Shown here: positions 44,940 through 54,387 of the stretch, piece by piece
Position numbering within the stretch: the first letter of the stretch is position 1
Layout: each line of letters starts with the position of its first letter
Assembly (NCBI GenBank): GCA_030817875.1
Contig: JAUSZU010000001.1
Coordinates: 1,240,001-1,304,000, forward strand
DNA from: Flavobacterium sp. W4I14
Lineage (GTDB): Bacteria > Bacteroidota > Bacteroidia > Sphingobacteriales > Sphingobacteriaceae
Direction of reading: 5' to 3'
Length of the DNA: 64,000 nt
Made by a program: the position numbers and the translations under genes
Notes under the pieces: model-generated
Databases searched by the model: none
The model's input: only the letters and a program-made list of their open reading frames with translations
Told to the model about the DNA's origin: nothing

Positions 44940-46151
44940 TTAACGGCTTAATTCCTTCGCAAAATAGGTGGTTGGCATTAGGCCCGTTTCTTTTTTAAAT
45001 GCATTGTAAAACGTAGCCAGACTTTTAAAACCAGCTTCAGAAGCAATGGCTTCGATAGTTATTTTATCCGATTTGAGCGGATACTGCTTTAAAAAATGAT
45101 CAACCCGATAGCTGTTTATCCAGTCGCGGAAATTTTTGCCGATGTGTTTGTTGATTACGAAAGAGCAATGATGGATCGGGAGGTTAAGTTTTGCCGCCAG
45201 ATCGATAATCTGAAAATCGTGCACCAGATAAAGTTGTTCCCCTTCCATTATTTCTTTCATGGCAAGGGCATAGTCAGAAAGCTGTGCGTCTAAAAGATTA
45301 ATTTTTTTGACAGCGGTAAGCGTACGTTTCGGATCTTCTTCTAATAAAGGAGCCAATGAGGAATCAGTTTCAGTTTTCTTGGTTGCAGGTTTTTTAGTCC
45401 AATCAACAGCCACCAGCAAGTAGCCATAAAAAATATAAGGCTTGTGAAGCGCATATAATAAAATGGCTAGTAGGGCCAAACAATTGAGCACAATAAAAGA
45501 GGCATTAACATATGGGACGTGTAGGCTTCTTAAAATAATGGGCACTAAACTAAACAACTGGAAAAAGGTCGCAATCCGGAGAAAAAAGATGATCCATTTT
45601 CTGCCTTCACCTTCGAGTATTTGTTGCGGTTTGTTTTTTAAACGGAGTACTGCAATCCAGGTAAGGCACAAATAACCAAATACCAGTATTGGCCTAAATA
45701 AGTAATGGAAATATGGAGGAAACAGGCCACTTTTTGCTTTCAGTGAGAAGTAACCATTTTCAGCCAATTGACTTCCTATCAAATCCCAATCGAGTGTTCT
45801 AGAGAAATGCCAGGGGATAACATGGATAATAGCTAACAAAGCTGGAATAAAATGAAGCCATTCTATTTTTTGTAAACTTTTACGATCCTGAAGAAAGCCC
45901 GTTATGTAAAGGTAAAAACAGGCTGGGGCAGCAAAATAAAACGGCGTAAAAGTTTGATGAAAAAACGCTAAAGCATTAGGCTGACCCGATTTAAAGAGCA
46001 GTGAAGTTAAAATCTGTCCAAATCGGGCAAAAAATATAACTGAAAGGAGAATGTTAAGCAGTTTATTCCCTTTTTTTGCAAAAAAAAGATGCATAGAGAA
46101 TAAAAGTAAGAATAGACAACTGGTACTAACGAGCAGGTTTAAAGATTGCAT
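44940..46151 (-). CDS. AraC family regulator with membrane-spanning N-terminus
   Basis: About 403 residues; start chosen at 46151 (MQSLNLLVSTSC). The first ~240 residues contain seven or so hydrophobic helices. A linker is followed by an AraC-type double HTH at the C-terminus (residues about 300-403). Its end carries TIEAIASEAGFKSLATFYNA and FKKETGLMPTTYF. Such proteins are thought to sense signals at the membrane and bind DNA directly. It is divergent from the Hc1-like gene. Confidence 0.88.
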   Translation of the reverse strand: MQSLNLLVSTSCLFLLLFSMHLFFAKKGNKLLNILLSVIFFARFGQILTSLLFKSGQPNALAFFHQTFTPFYFAAPACFYLYITGFLQDRKSLQKIEWLHFIPALLAIIHVIPWHFSRTLDWDLIGSQLAENGYFSLKAKSGLFPPYFHYLFRPILVFGYLCLTWIAVLRLKNKPQQILEGEGRKWIIFFLRIATFFQLFSLVPIILRSLHVPYVNASFIVLNCLALLAILLYALHKPYIFYGYLLVAVDWTKKPATKKTETDSSLAPLLEEDPKRTLTAVKKINLLDAQLSDYALAMKEIMEGEQLYLVHDFQIIDLAAKLNLPIHHCSFVINKHIGKNFRDWINSYRVDHFLKQYPLKSDKITIEAIASEAGFKSLATFYNAFKKETGLMPTTYFAKELSR

Positions 46152-46343
46152 ATTTCCAACCAAGATAAAACATAATTGTTAAACTAAATTCCCCTAATTG
46201 TAATATATTCTATTATTAAATATCTCAAGTCCAAAATGTTAGAAATGAGGTGGTTTTGTTTAAAATAAGGCTATTGTAGCTGCTGCTGTTCTTTATGTCT
46301 ATTGGCTTTTTACGTCATCCGCAATAATGATTTGGCATAAACG

Positions 46344-46374
46344 TTTGTTTAATTTATAAAAAGCAATAGTTTTG
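46344..46374 (+). promoter_or_regulatory. Consensus promoter for the Hc1-like gene
   Basis: TTTG at 46344-46347, a 19-base spacer, and TAGTTTTG at 46367-46374 match the Bacteroidota consensus exactly. The start would be near 46381, leaving a leader of about 65 bases. Confidence 0.75.
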
Positions 46375-46446
46375 CGGCCCGTTTATTGTGAGCGGAAAGG
46401 AATATATTTAATTAATGGATGTCTACCATCCTATAAAAGAAAAATT

Positions 46447-46626
46447 ATGGACAAATTTAAAAAAGTGCAAGATCTAATCTCTTCTGTTGAAGCAGATGTA
46501 ACTAAATTTTATGATGGTGGTAATGCTGCTGCAGGTACACGTGTACGTAAAGCAATGCAAGACCTAAAAGTTTTAGCTCAAGAAATTAGAGCTGAAGTAA
46601 CTGATAAAAAAAATAGCGCTAAATAA
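46447..46626 (+). CDS. Histone H1-like (Hc1) small protein
   Basis: A 59-residue basic protein, MDKFKKVQDLISSVEADVTK followed by FYDGGNAAAGTRVRKAMQDL, ending TDKKNSAK. It fits the short histone H1-like/Hc1 group, which is abundant in Bacteroidota and probably helps organise DNA. The ATG at 46447 fits both the family and the promoter; an upstream in-frame start at 46372 would overlap the -7 box. A strong terminator follows, so it is a single-gene transcript. Confidence 0.88.
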   Translation: MDKFKKVQDLISSVEADVTKFYDGGNAAAGTRVRKAMQDLKVLAQEIRAEVTDKKNSAK

Positions 46627-46640
46627 TTTGTTTTCGCTTT

Positions 46641-46680
46641 TAAAAAGAAAGCCCGCGTTCTTAGGTGGGCTTTCTTTTTA
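46641..46680. terminator. Terminator after the Hc1-like gene
   Basis: A 14-bp perfect stem (TAAAAAGAAAGCCC at 46641-46654 pairing with 46667-46680) has a T-rich 3' arm. It is shared with the converging LytTR regulator gene and may serve both strands. Confidence 0.88.
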
Positions 46681-46720
46681 TGTGCTAATCCAAGTCTTTG
46701 TAATTTGTCCATCTATAAAT

Positions 46721-47446
46721 TTATTTATTCCGTTTACTCGTAATAAGTTTATCGGTGAAGAAATCACGAAAATCATTGTAGTAAAGGTCGCCAACAGTAA
46801 AGCTGGTGTGGTTTGAGAGCGTTACTCTTGTTCCCTCTACGTGTAAAATATGATTGATGGAAATAATATAACCCCTGTGCAACTGGATGAAGCCCTTTTT
46901 AAGGTTCAGTTGTTCTTTAACATCTTTCAAACTTAAATAAGCAATAATTATCTTCTCTTTCGTATGTATTTTGATATAGTTGTGGAAACTTTCAAAAGCA
47001 ATTATATCTGCATAGTGCACTAAAACGGCTTTGTGGTCTTCTGATTTATTTTTGACCAAAAAATAAGTTTCCTGTCCTATATTTTCTATTTCTTCCTCAA
47101 AAACACGGTTTACCGTTAATGCAAATTTTGCATAGCCATAAGGTTTAAGTAAATATGCATCAGCTTCTGCTTCGAATGCTTCAAAGGCATATTCCTCATG
47201 AGAGGTGGTAAATATCAGTTTCCTGGTTTTGGAGCGGATTGCTTTAGAAAGTTCGATGCCCGAAATCTGTGGCATTTGAATGTCCATAAATATCACATCT
47301 ACCTGGTCAATCTTGTTAAGTTCGTTCAAGGCCACCACCGGATCGGTGTAACTCGCCAAAAGCTTCATGTTTGGGGTATCCGCAATATATTTTTCAAGCC
47401 CCGAAATCGAGTTTTGTTGGTCATCAATGGCTATACACCTAATCAT
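46721..47446 (-). CDS. LytTR-type response regulator
   Basis: A 241-residue two-component regulator. The receiver domain at about 1-120 has acidic residues IDD near the start, the phospho-acceptor Asp in VIFMDIQMPQISG near residue 55, and a Lys in YLLKPYG. The C-terminal LytTR DNA-binding domain spans about 135-235 (FESFHNYIKIHTKEK; FIQLHRGYIISINHI). No histidine kinase gene is adjacent, so its partner is elsewhere. Confidence 0.92.
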   Translation of the reverse strand: MIRCIAIDDQQNSISGLEKYIADTPNMKLLASYTDPVVALNELNKIDQVDVIFMDIQMPQISGIELSKAIRSKTRKLIFTTSHEEYAFEAFEAEADAYLLKPYGYAKFALTVNRVFEEEIENIGQETYFLVKNKSEDHKAVLVHYADIIAFESFHNYIKIHTKEKIIIAYLSLKDVKEQLNLKKGFIQLHRGYIISINHILHVEGTRVTLSNHTSFTVGDLYYNDFRDFFTDKLITSKRNK

Positions 47447-47566
47447 TTGTTAATCTTGTTTGTATATATAACGAAATTACACCTTTTCATACCGAAAATA
47501 GAACGCTTTATCCCGTTTCCCCATAAATTTTCTTTCAGTTGGCTAATTTAAGGTAAAAAATGCATT

Positions 47567-47788
47567 ATGATGTATACAGGAGTGATTAAGTGGTATAATC
47601 CGATACGAGGTTTCGGATTTATTGCACCCGATGATGGAAAGCAAATGGTTTATGCAGATAACCAGAAATTGATAGGGATTTACCGCCGTTCTTTAGTTGT
47701 AGGAACCAAAGTTCGCTTTGATTTGGAACAAGGGCAGGTAGGTTGCCAAGCTACTAATATTGTAGTTCTAAATATGGGTTTTGACTAA
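47567..47788 (+). CDS. Diverged cold-shock-domain protein
   Basis: A 73-residue single CSD-like protein. The first strands match (GVIKWYNPIRGFGFIAPDDG), with the RNP1-like RGFGFI. The second RNP motif, normally VFVH, is VYADNQ here, so the usual aromatic and His are partly lost. It may have altered RNA or DNA binding. The start is one of two adjacent ATGs (47567 or 47570). It stands alone, divergent from the LytTR gene. Confidence 0.75.
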   Translation: MMYTGVIKWYNPIRGFGFIAPDDGKQMVYADNQKLIGIYRRSLVVGTKVRFDLEQGQVGCQATNIVVLNMGFD

Positions 47789-47987
47789 CATTTGCACCGA
47801 TCTATAACGAAAACAGACCGATCTATGTAACCCAGTGCTGAAAGTAAGGACAGAATACGATCTTCGCTTACAATCAATGAAAATGTAGAAATTTTAATCT
47901 AGACGGCGTTTGCTTGGGAGCAATAAAAATTAAAATTTTTTATTTAACATCTACCTATTGATTTTTCATATCTAGATTATCTCTCTT

Positions 47988-48033
47988 TCCTATCTAAATT
48001 AGCGCTCTTTTTTAGATAGGATTTATTTTTTTT
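47988..48033 (+). terminator. Terminator-like hairpin
   Basis: TCCTATCTAAA pairs with TTTAGATAGGA (48011-48021), followed by a T-rich run (TTTATTTTTTTT). It lies 200 bases after the cold-shock-like gene and 67 bases before the broken DUF1772 gene. The spacer 47789-48099 also has two ACCGATCTAT boxes 20 bases apart, and no gene. Confidence 0.6.
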
Positions 48034-48099
48034 CGGATAACCTTTTTGCTTAAATTCGTAATACTCTTTGGGGTACAGATACATTTAAAGCAATTGTTC

Positions 48100-48590
48100 A
48101 TGAATTTTAAAACCTTAGTTCTTTTGTTGAGTACAGTTTCTACTGCACTTATTGGTGGCCTTTTTTATGCGTACTCCTGTTCAGTTATTCCAGGCTTGGC
48201 TCGTCTTTCTGATGCTTCCTTTTTGCAAGCCATGCAATCAATAAACCGGGCTATTTTAAATCCGTTATTTTTTATTTCTTTTATGGGCACGCTAATTATA
48301 TTACCTGTAAGTGTCTGGTTTTTTAGAGACAAACTATGGTGTTTTACCTGCTTTTGGCGGCAACCTTATTATATTTTGGCGGCGTATTTCTGGTTACTGT
48401 AATTGGGAATGTACCCCTTAATAACCTTTTGGATGGGGCAGACCTTGGTAAACTTGGTGCAACAGAACTAACTGCATTGCGCGAAAAATTTGAGTCTAGC
48501 TGGAATTTATTTCATCGGATCAGAACCATCGCCTCATTTATCTGTATTGTTCTTGTAGTGTATGTAGCAATATTTAGTCGGAATGTTTAA
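48100..48590 (+). pseudogene. DUF1772 (anthrone oxygenase-like) gene with a frameshift
   Basis: Two overlapping frames together make one ~163-residue DUF1772 membrane protein. The first part (48100 to about 48330) reads MNFKTLVLLL ... SCSVIPGLARL, AMQSINRAILNPLFF and stops making sense after VSVWFFRDK. The second (from about 48327 or the ATG 48336) reads MVFYLLLAATLLYFGGVFLV, NVPLNNLLDG and ends FSRNV. The frame change falls between 48327 and 48345. A programmed slip at the T6 run (48319-48324) would meet an immediate TAG, so a mutation or sequencing error is more likely. Confidence 0.8.
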
Positions 48591-48871
48591 CGCCTGTATA
48601 TCAATTTTATAACTTTTGAGACAGATTATAACACGGATTATCTGTGTGCATCTGTAGTTAAAAACCATAATCTATATGTTGGTGCCTCATCAATCCAATA
48701 ATTATTTTCTGTATCCATTCTGGTCTTTTTTTTATGACAAAGACCTAATAAATTGCTCTGTTTCTCTTTTTGGATCATAAAATACACCGATTCATGTAAA
48801 AATTTTCAAACATTAAGATATTAGTGGGACAAGCCCCCGATAAGGGGCAATGAAACCGGTTGTATTTATAT

Positions 48872-48879
48872 TATCTTTG
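48872..48879 (+). promoter_or_regulatory. -7-like element before the ECF sigma gene
   Basis: TATCTTTG matches TAnnTTTG and lies 10 bases before the ATG at 48890. No clear -33 box. The rest of 48591-48889 holds a short copy of an ACAGAT/ATCTGTGTGCATC repeat and a GGTCTTT...AAAGACC dyad, but no gene. Confidence 0.4.
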
Positions 48880-48889
48880 CGTTATCTCT

Positions 48890-49474
48890 ATGCGTGGTTA
48901 CGGTTCATATTCTGATAGCGAATTGGCATTCTTGTTAACTCAAGGTGATGAGCTGGCCTTTACCGAAATTTATAACCGCTTTTATGGCTTACTTTTTATT
49001 CATGCCAATAAACGCTTAAATGACGATGAAGAAGCAAAGGACGTATTGCACCAGTTGTTCGAATCACTTTGGGTTAAACGTTTACAGGTAGCACCTGACG
49101 GTAATTTATCAGCATATTTATATACAGCAGTGCGTAACCGTGTACTGGATGTATTTGCGCATCAAAAAGTAGAAAGTAAATACATTGATTCTTTGCAGGA
49201 TTATATAGATCAAGATCATGTGTCGACTGATTATAGGGTGCGTGAAAAGCAAATGACGCTATTAATTGAGCAAGAAATTGACGCTTTGCCACCAAAAATG
49301 CGCGAAATATTTATTTTAAGCCGTAAAGAGAATAAATCTCATAAAGAAATTGCGCTCGAATTAGGGCTTTCAGAGTTAACGGTTAAAACGCAGGTTAAAA
49401 AAGCGCTCCGAATTCTTAAATCAAGGTTAGGGGTGGTTGTTTATGTTGCTTTTCTTTTGAAAACCTATAGGTAA
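48890..49474 (+). CDS. ECF-type RNA polymerase sigma factor
   Basis: About 194 residues; start at 48890 (MRGYGSYSDSELAFLLTQGD). Region 2 (AFTEIYNRFYGLLFIHANKR, then KDVLHQLFESLWVKR) and region 4 (LPPKMREIFILSRKENKSHK, then LGLSELTVKTQVKKALRIL) are both clear. This is the SusC-linked FecI-type sigma group of Bacteroidota. It is followed by fecR and susC genes, so it most likely responds to a signal from the STN domain of that SusC protein. Confidence 0.93.
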   Translation: MRGYGSYSDSELAFLLTQGDELAFTEIYNRFYGLLFIHANKRLNDDEEAKDVLHQLFESLWVKRLQVAPDGNLSAYLYTAVRNRVLDVFAHQKVESKYIDSLQDYIDQDHVSTDYRVREKQMTLLIEQEIDALPPKMREIFILSRKENKSHKEIALELGLSELTVKTQVKKALRILKSRLGVVVYVAFLLKTYR

Positions 49475-49572
49475 TCTGCCGTTATGGGTTTAAATTCGGT
49501 CTTTTATCTTTGAATTAAGCTGTATTGAAAATGTTTTTAAAAAAAAATAATTTTTAGATACCCCCAAGACTA

Positions 49573-49580
49573 TAGCTTTG
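49573..49580 (+). promoter_or_regulatory. -7-like element before fecR
   Basis: TAGCTTTG fits TAnnTTTG, 40 bases before the fecR ATG. It suggests that fecR can also be transcribed apart from the sigma gene. Confidence 0.4.
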
Positions 49581-49619
49581 CCGTATATATAATAATCAAC
49601 CAAACTAGATTTCTTTTTA

Positions 49620-50738
49620 ATGGAGAAAAATGCAAAAAAGCTTTTAGATAAATACCGTGCAGGCCATTGTACGCCAGAAGAAATTGCTATTGTAGAAGCA
49701 TGGTACCTTCAGCTGCCTTTCGAAAAAGAGGCTCCTGATCATTTGCTCATCGAAACCAGTAAAGAAGAAGTATGGAGCCGGTTAAGACCTCACGGAAGAT
49801 CTGTAAAATTGGTCACGGTTAAGCGCATTGCGATAGCTGCAAGTATTATTTTATGCTTTAGCGTAGGCCTCTATTTTATGGTAGGTCGTAATACTTCGCC
49901 ATTAACAGCTAAAACAGAATTAAAAGATATTCTCCCAGGTGGACATAAAGCTATATTAACACTAGCCGATGGAACGGTGGTAAATCTGGATGATGCCAAA
50001 AATGGTCAGATTGCGAGCCAGAACGGTATCATCATCCGTAAGGCAAAAAACGGCCAGCTGGAATACATCATTAAAGAAATTCCGAATGCATCAGTTACAG
50101 GATCCAATACCATTAGCACGCCCCGCGGCGGACAATACCAGGTAAGCCTGCCCGATGGTACAAAAGTTTGGCTCAATGCAGCCACAACCTTAAAGTATCC
50201 ATATGCCTTTGCTAAAAACGAAAGGGTAGTAGAACTTAATGGAGAAGCTTATTTTGAAGTTTCAAAAGATCACACGCGTCCTTTTAGGGTAAAAACAGAT
50301 GCGCAAACGGTAGAGGTTTTGGGTACTCATTTTAACATTAATGCCTATAAAGATGAAGCCGCTGTTAAAACCACGCTTTTAGAAGGTACAGTAAAAGTGA
50401 GCAATGCCTCTGGTAGTGTAAGCCTGCACCCAGGAGAACAATCTAAACTAAATATAAATACGGCTAGATTAATGGTCGATCAGGAAATTGATATTGATAA
50501 AGAAATGGCCTGGAAGAATAATATTTTCTCTTTCGATAATGATGATCTCCAGACGATTATGCGGCAGATTTCGCGTTGGTATGATGTAGATGTAGTTTAT
50601 GAGGGTAAAATTACTCCAGAAAAATATGTGGGAGAAATACCAAGGAGCAGCAACTTAGCAGAGGTTTTTAAAATATTAGAACTTAACCATGTACATACTG
50701 AGGTAAAGGGTAAAGTACTTACGGTATCAGCAAATTAA
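49620..50738 (+). CDS. FecR-type anti-sigma regulator
   Basis: A 372-residue single-pass inner-membrane protein. It has a cytoplasmic N-terminus of about 65 residues and one helix near 68-87 (RIAIAASIILCFSVGLYFMV). The periplasmic FecR domain carries ISTPRGGQYQVSLPDGTKVW, LNAATTLKYP, ELNGEAYFEV and VLGTHFNINAY, followed by a DUF4974-type C-terminus (DLQTIMRQISRWYDV). It holds or activates the preceding ECF sigma factor according to a signal from SusC. Length and motifs are normal. Confidence 0.93.
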   Translation: MEKNAKKLLDKYRAGHCTPEEIAIVEAWYLQLPFEKEAPDHLLIETSKEEVWSRLRPHGRSVKLVTVKRIAIAASIILCFSVGLYFMVGRNTSPLTAKTELKDILPGGHKAILTLADGTVVNLDDAKNGQIASQNGIIIRKAKNGQLEYIIKEIPNASVTGSNTISTPRGGQYQVSLPDGTKVWLNAATTLKYPYAFAKNERVVELNGEAYFEVSKDHTRPFRVKTDAQTVEVLGTHFNINAYKDEAAVKTTLLEGTVKVSNASGSVSLHPGEQSKLNINTARLMVDQEIDIDKEMAWKNNIFSFDNDDLQTIMRQISRWYDVDVVYEGKITPEKYVGEIPRSSNLAEVFKILELNHVHTEVKGKVLTVSAN

Positions 50739-50851
50739 ACAAGAATGGCTTTTCTTTAAAAAGCCGAGCAATCAACCAACCAATTTACGAACTAACTAAA
50801 CTTTATGATGAAAAAACTACCAGAAATTTAGCATTCTACCTTTAAAAAAAA

Positions 50852-50923
50852 CCGAAAGCGCGATAACGCTTCCGGTAGAAATTTGGACAAGCAGCTTGCT
50901 TCGAAACCCAGCTGCTATTTTTT
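50852..50923 (+). promoter_or_regulatory. Hairpins in the susC leader (possible attenuator)
   Basis: The first stem-loop is CCGAAAGCG...CGCTTCCGG (50852-50875). The second is AGCAGCT (50890-50896) pairing with AGCTGCT (50910-50916), followed by ATTTTTT. The second has terminator form and ends only 21 bases before the susC ATG at 50945. It would limit read-through from sigma-fecR into susC unless relieved. Confidence 0.55.
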
Positions 50924-50944
50924 AACCTCATTCATTACAAAGGT

Positions 50945-53900
50945 ATGAAATTAACTACCCTTTACAACCCCGCGTGCGACATGCGGAGGGTAAAGATTAA
51001 ATTTTTATTGGTCATGAAATTGACTACAATTTTACTACTGGTTGGTGCCTTACATGTTTCGGCAGCCACCTTTTCGCAAACCGTAACGCTCTCTCGAAGA
51101 AAAACTTCGCTTAAACAGGTTTTTAAGGAGATCAAAAAGCAAACGGGCTATTTTTTCTTTTATAAAGGTCAGTTGTTGCAGGATAAACCCGAAATAATAA
51201 TAGAATTAATGAAAGCTTCGTTAACCGAGGCGTTGAATGCCGCTTTAAAAGATCAGAACCTCGGTTTTAGCGTTGTTAATAAAACTGTCGTAATCAGCGG
51301 TAAAGAGAATTTACCGGCACCAACGGCAGGTATTAACGCCAAAATTGAAGTAAAAGGTGTAGTTGCTGATAAAGCTACAGGAGAAACCATTCCAGGTGTA
51401 AATGTTTCCATTAAAAATGGTTCAAGCGTAGGTATTACCAACGAAAAAGGCGAATTCAAAGTCAATGTCGATGAAGGAAGCGTTTTGGTTTTTAGTTATG
51501 TGGGCTACGAATTGTTCGAAACCAATGTTACAGGTACTAAAACGTTAAACGTTAAGCTTACCTCTAAGATGACCCAAATGAATGATGTAGTGGTAACGGG
51601 TTATCAAACGATTAAAAAAGATAACTATACCGGTAATGCGATTACCATTAAAGGAGAAGATTTAAAGAAAAACAATCCGCAGAGTTTATTAAAAAGTATT
51701 CAGAGCTTCGATCCATCTTTTAAAGTACTGGACAATAACTTATTTGGTTCTGATCCAAATGCATTGCCTAAAATTAATGTAAGGGGTGCAACAGCATTAC
51801 CATCTATTGAGGATACCGAAAATATATTAGACCGCAACAACTTATCGAGCAATTACAACCTGCCCGCTTTTATGTTAGATGGTTTTGAAGTTACCCTGCA
51901 AAAGGTAACGGATCTGGATATCAACAGAATCGAATCGGTAACCTTATTAAAAGATGCTGCTGCAACCGCTGTTTATGGCTCAAGGGCTGCAAACGGCGTA
52001 ATTGTAATTACCACCAAAGCACCGCTTGCAGGCAAATTACAGCTTTCATACAATTATGAGCTGAGTGTAAATGCGCCAGATTTAACCGATTACCATGTTT
52101 TAAATGCGAGTGATAAACTGGCTTACGAAAAATTGGCTGGATTGTACGATGCCAGTAATAACACGGCTTATACCGCTGATCAAATGGAAGCGGAATATTT
52201 TGCAAGGTTAAAAAATGTGGCCAGTGGGGTTGATACCTATTGGTTATCACAGGCGCTTCGAAACGCTTATCGGCAAAAGCATTCGCTTTATGTACAGGGA
52301 GGCGATCAAAAATTCAGGTATGGGGTAGATCTGCGTTACGAAACAATGCCTGGAGTAATGCTGAAATCGGACCGTAACCGTTACAGCGGCGGAATGAATT
52401 TTACTTATAACCCAACTTCTAAATTATTGTTCAGAAATGAAATCACTGTTACACAGGTAGATGGAAACAATTCTCCTTACGGCGATTTTTCTAATTATGT
52501 ACGGATGAATCCATATTATCCCATTACCAATGGTAATGGTGATCTGATACAGGAATTAGCCACATGGCAAGTAGATACGCACGATAATAGCAATGGCCAA
52601 CAGATTAAGCCTACTTACGTTTTTAACCCACTTTATGAAGGCAATCTGGCTAGTTTCGATAAAACATCCAATCTGGAATTAATTGATGCTTTTTCGGTAG
52701 ACTGGAAACTGAGTCCAAGTTTAACTTTTAAAAGCCAGATCAGTTTAAACAAGAGCCATACCTCTGGAGATCAATTTGTTTCTCCTTTAAGCAACCAGTT
52801 TTATAGTTATGCCGCTGACAAGTTGAATAACAAAGGTTCTTATACTTTAGTAGAAAGTGATCGTTTGGCAATTGATGGTAAAGCTACATTAGGCTATAAT
52901 AAACAGATTGGTGATCAGTATTTTAACCTTGTTTTGGGTACAAATGTGGTAACATCCAGAACGGATAGTAAATTGATAGAAGCGCAGGGTTTTTCTAATG
53001 ACCGTTTTACCAATATTGGTTTTGCCCGGATTTATAAAGAATTATCGCATCCTGGTGGTAATGTTGCTGAAAGCAGGTTAGCTGGCGCATTTTTCTCTGG
53101 TAATTACTCTTTCAAAAATAAATACCTTTTAGATGCATCTTTCCGTTACGAAGGATCATCGGCCTTTGGCTCAAATAAGCGCTTTGCGCCATTTTGGTCA
53201 ACAGGTATTGGCTGGAATATGCACAATGAAGATTTCCTTGCCGATTCAAAAGTAATCAGTCAGCTAAGGTTAAAAGCCAGCACTGGTATTGTAGGTTCAG
53301 TTTCTTTTCCTGCTTATTTATCGCGTTCTATTTATCAATACGATCCCGAAAACTGGTATTCTACAGGTTTAGGGGCGCAGGTTTTAGGTTATGGCAACAG
53401 CAATTTACAATGGCAGAAAACCAAAACTTATGATGTGGGCATTGATTTGGGATTGTTTCAGGATCGCATTGTGCTCTCTCCAAGATACTATTACAAATTA
53501 ACTAAAGGCCTGATTACTGATATCGACCTTTCTCCGTCTACTGGTTTTACCACTTACAAAGAAAACCTTGGCGATATGGCTAATGAAGGTTATGAGCTTT
53601 ATTTAACCGCCAATGCTTACCGGTCTAAGGATTTCAACATTAACATTACCGGAAACTTAGCACACAGCGTTAACACCCTGGTGAAACTTTCTAACTCGTT
53701 GAAAACTTTAAATGATAAGATCGATCAATACCAAACCAACCCTGATAAAAAAGCACAGTCTACACCATTATTGCGCTACAATGAAGGGCAATCACTTTCA
53801 TCTATTTATGCGGTTAGATCTTTAGGTATCGATCCACAAAATGGTAAAGAGATCTTTTTGAAAAAAGACGGCTCAATTACTTATGTATGGGATGTAAAAG

Positions 53901-54376
53901 ACATTATGCCTGTGGCAGATGGTGCACCAAAGGCAGAAGGTAATGTGTCGGCAAATATTGGCTACCGCAACTTTATGCTGAGTTTAAGTTTTTATTACCG
54001 TTTTGGAGGTTATACCTACAATCAAACCTTAGTTGATCGGATAGAAAATGCCGATCCACGATTTAATGTAGATAGCAGGGTATTGAATGAACGGTGGATT
54101 AAACCAGGCGACCAGACTTTCTTCAAAAACATTGCCGATTTGTCAATTACCAACGTGTCTTCAAGATTTGTTCAGAAAGACAACCTGATGGAGTTGCGCT
54201 CTATTTATCTTTCTTATGATTTTAAGAGAGAACTGATTAAGCGATATGGTTTTCAGAACCTGCGTACTTCCTTAACCCTGAATGATATTTTTAGGACTTC
54301 GAGCATTGAAATGGAGAGAGGAACAAGTTATCCATTTGCCAGAAGTTTAACTGTTTCACTGTTGGCTTCATTCTAA
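50945..54376 (+). CDS. SusC/RagA-type TonB-dependent receptor with STN domain
   Basis: Outer-membrane importer of 1143 residues. A long N-terminal leader contains a signal helix (MKLTTILLLVGALHVSAATF near residue 24); the ATG at 51014 is an alternative start. It continues with an STN signalling domain (residues about 45-115, SLKQVFKEIKKQTGYFFFYK) and a carboxypeptidase-regulatory-like domain (KGVVADKATGETIPGVNVSI). The plug (PQSLLKSIQSFDPSFKVL, LKDAAATAVYGSRAANGVI) and a barrel follow. The STN domain fits signalling to the FecR/ECF pair upstream. susD follows after 11 bases. Imported ligand unknown. Confidence 0.94.
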   Translation: MKLTTLYNPACDMRRVKIKFLLVMKLTTILLLVGALHVSAATFSQTVTLSRRKTSLKQVFKEIKKQTGYFFFYKGQLLQDKPEIIIELMKASLTEALNAALKDQNLGFSVVNKTVVISGKENLPAPTAGINAKIEVKGVVADKATGETIPGVNVSIKNGSSVGITNEKGEFKVNVDEGSVLVFSYVGYELFETNVTGTKTLNVKLTSKMTQMNDVVVTGYQTIKKDNYTGNAITIKGEDLKKNNPQSLLKSIQSFDPSFKVLDNNLFGSDPNALPKINVRGATALPSIEDTENILDRNNLSSNYNLPAFMLDGFEVTLQKVTDLDINRIESVTLLKDAAATAVYGSRAANGVIVITTKAPLAGKLQLSYNYELSVNAPDLTDYHVLNASDKLAYEKLAGLYDASNNTAYTADQMEAEYFARLKNVASGVDTYWLSQALRNAYRQKHSLYVQGGDQKFRYGVDLRYETMPGVMLKSDRNRYSGGMNFTYNPTSKLLFRNEITVTQVDGNNSPYGDFSNYVRMNPYYPITNGNGDLIQELATWQVDTHDNSNGQQIKPTYVFNPLYEGNLASFDKTSNLELIDAFSVDWKLSPSLTFKSQISLNKSHTSGDQFVSPLSNQFYSYAADKLNNKGSYTLVESDRLAIDGKATLGYNKQIGDQYFNLVLGTNVVTSRTDSKLIEAQGFSNDRFTNIGFARIYKELSHPGGNVAESRLAGAFFSGNYSFKNKYLLDASFRYEGSSAFGSNKRFAPFWSTGIGWNMHNEDFLADSKVISQLRLKASTGIVGSVSFPAYLSRSIYQYDPENWYSTGLGAQVLGYGNSNLQWQKTKTYDVGIDLGLFQDRIVLSPRYYYKLTKGLITDIDLSPSTGFTTYKENLGDMANEGYELYLTANAYRSKDFNINITGNLAHSVNTLVKLSNSLKTLNDKIDQYQTNPDKKAQSTPLLRYNEGQSLSSIYAVRSLGIDPQNGKEIFLKKDGSITYVWDVKDIMPVADGAPKAEGNVSANIGYRNFMLSLSFYYRFGGYTYNQTLVDRIENADPRFNVDSRVLNERWIKPGDQTFFKNIADLSITNVSSRFVQKDNLMELRSIYLSYDFKRELIKRYGFQNLRTSLTLNDIFRTSSIEMERGTSYPFARSLTVSLLASF

Positions 54377-54387
54377 ACATTAAGAAA

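Noticed and set aside
48319..48325. T TTT TTA as a programmed -1 frameshift site in the DUF1772 gene
   Set aside because: The heptamer is in the wrong phase and the -1 frame meets TAG at 48324-48326 immediately.
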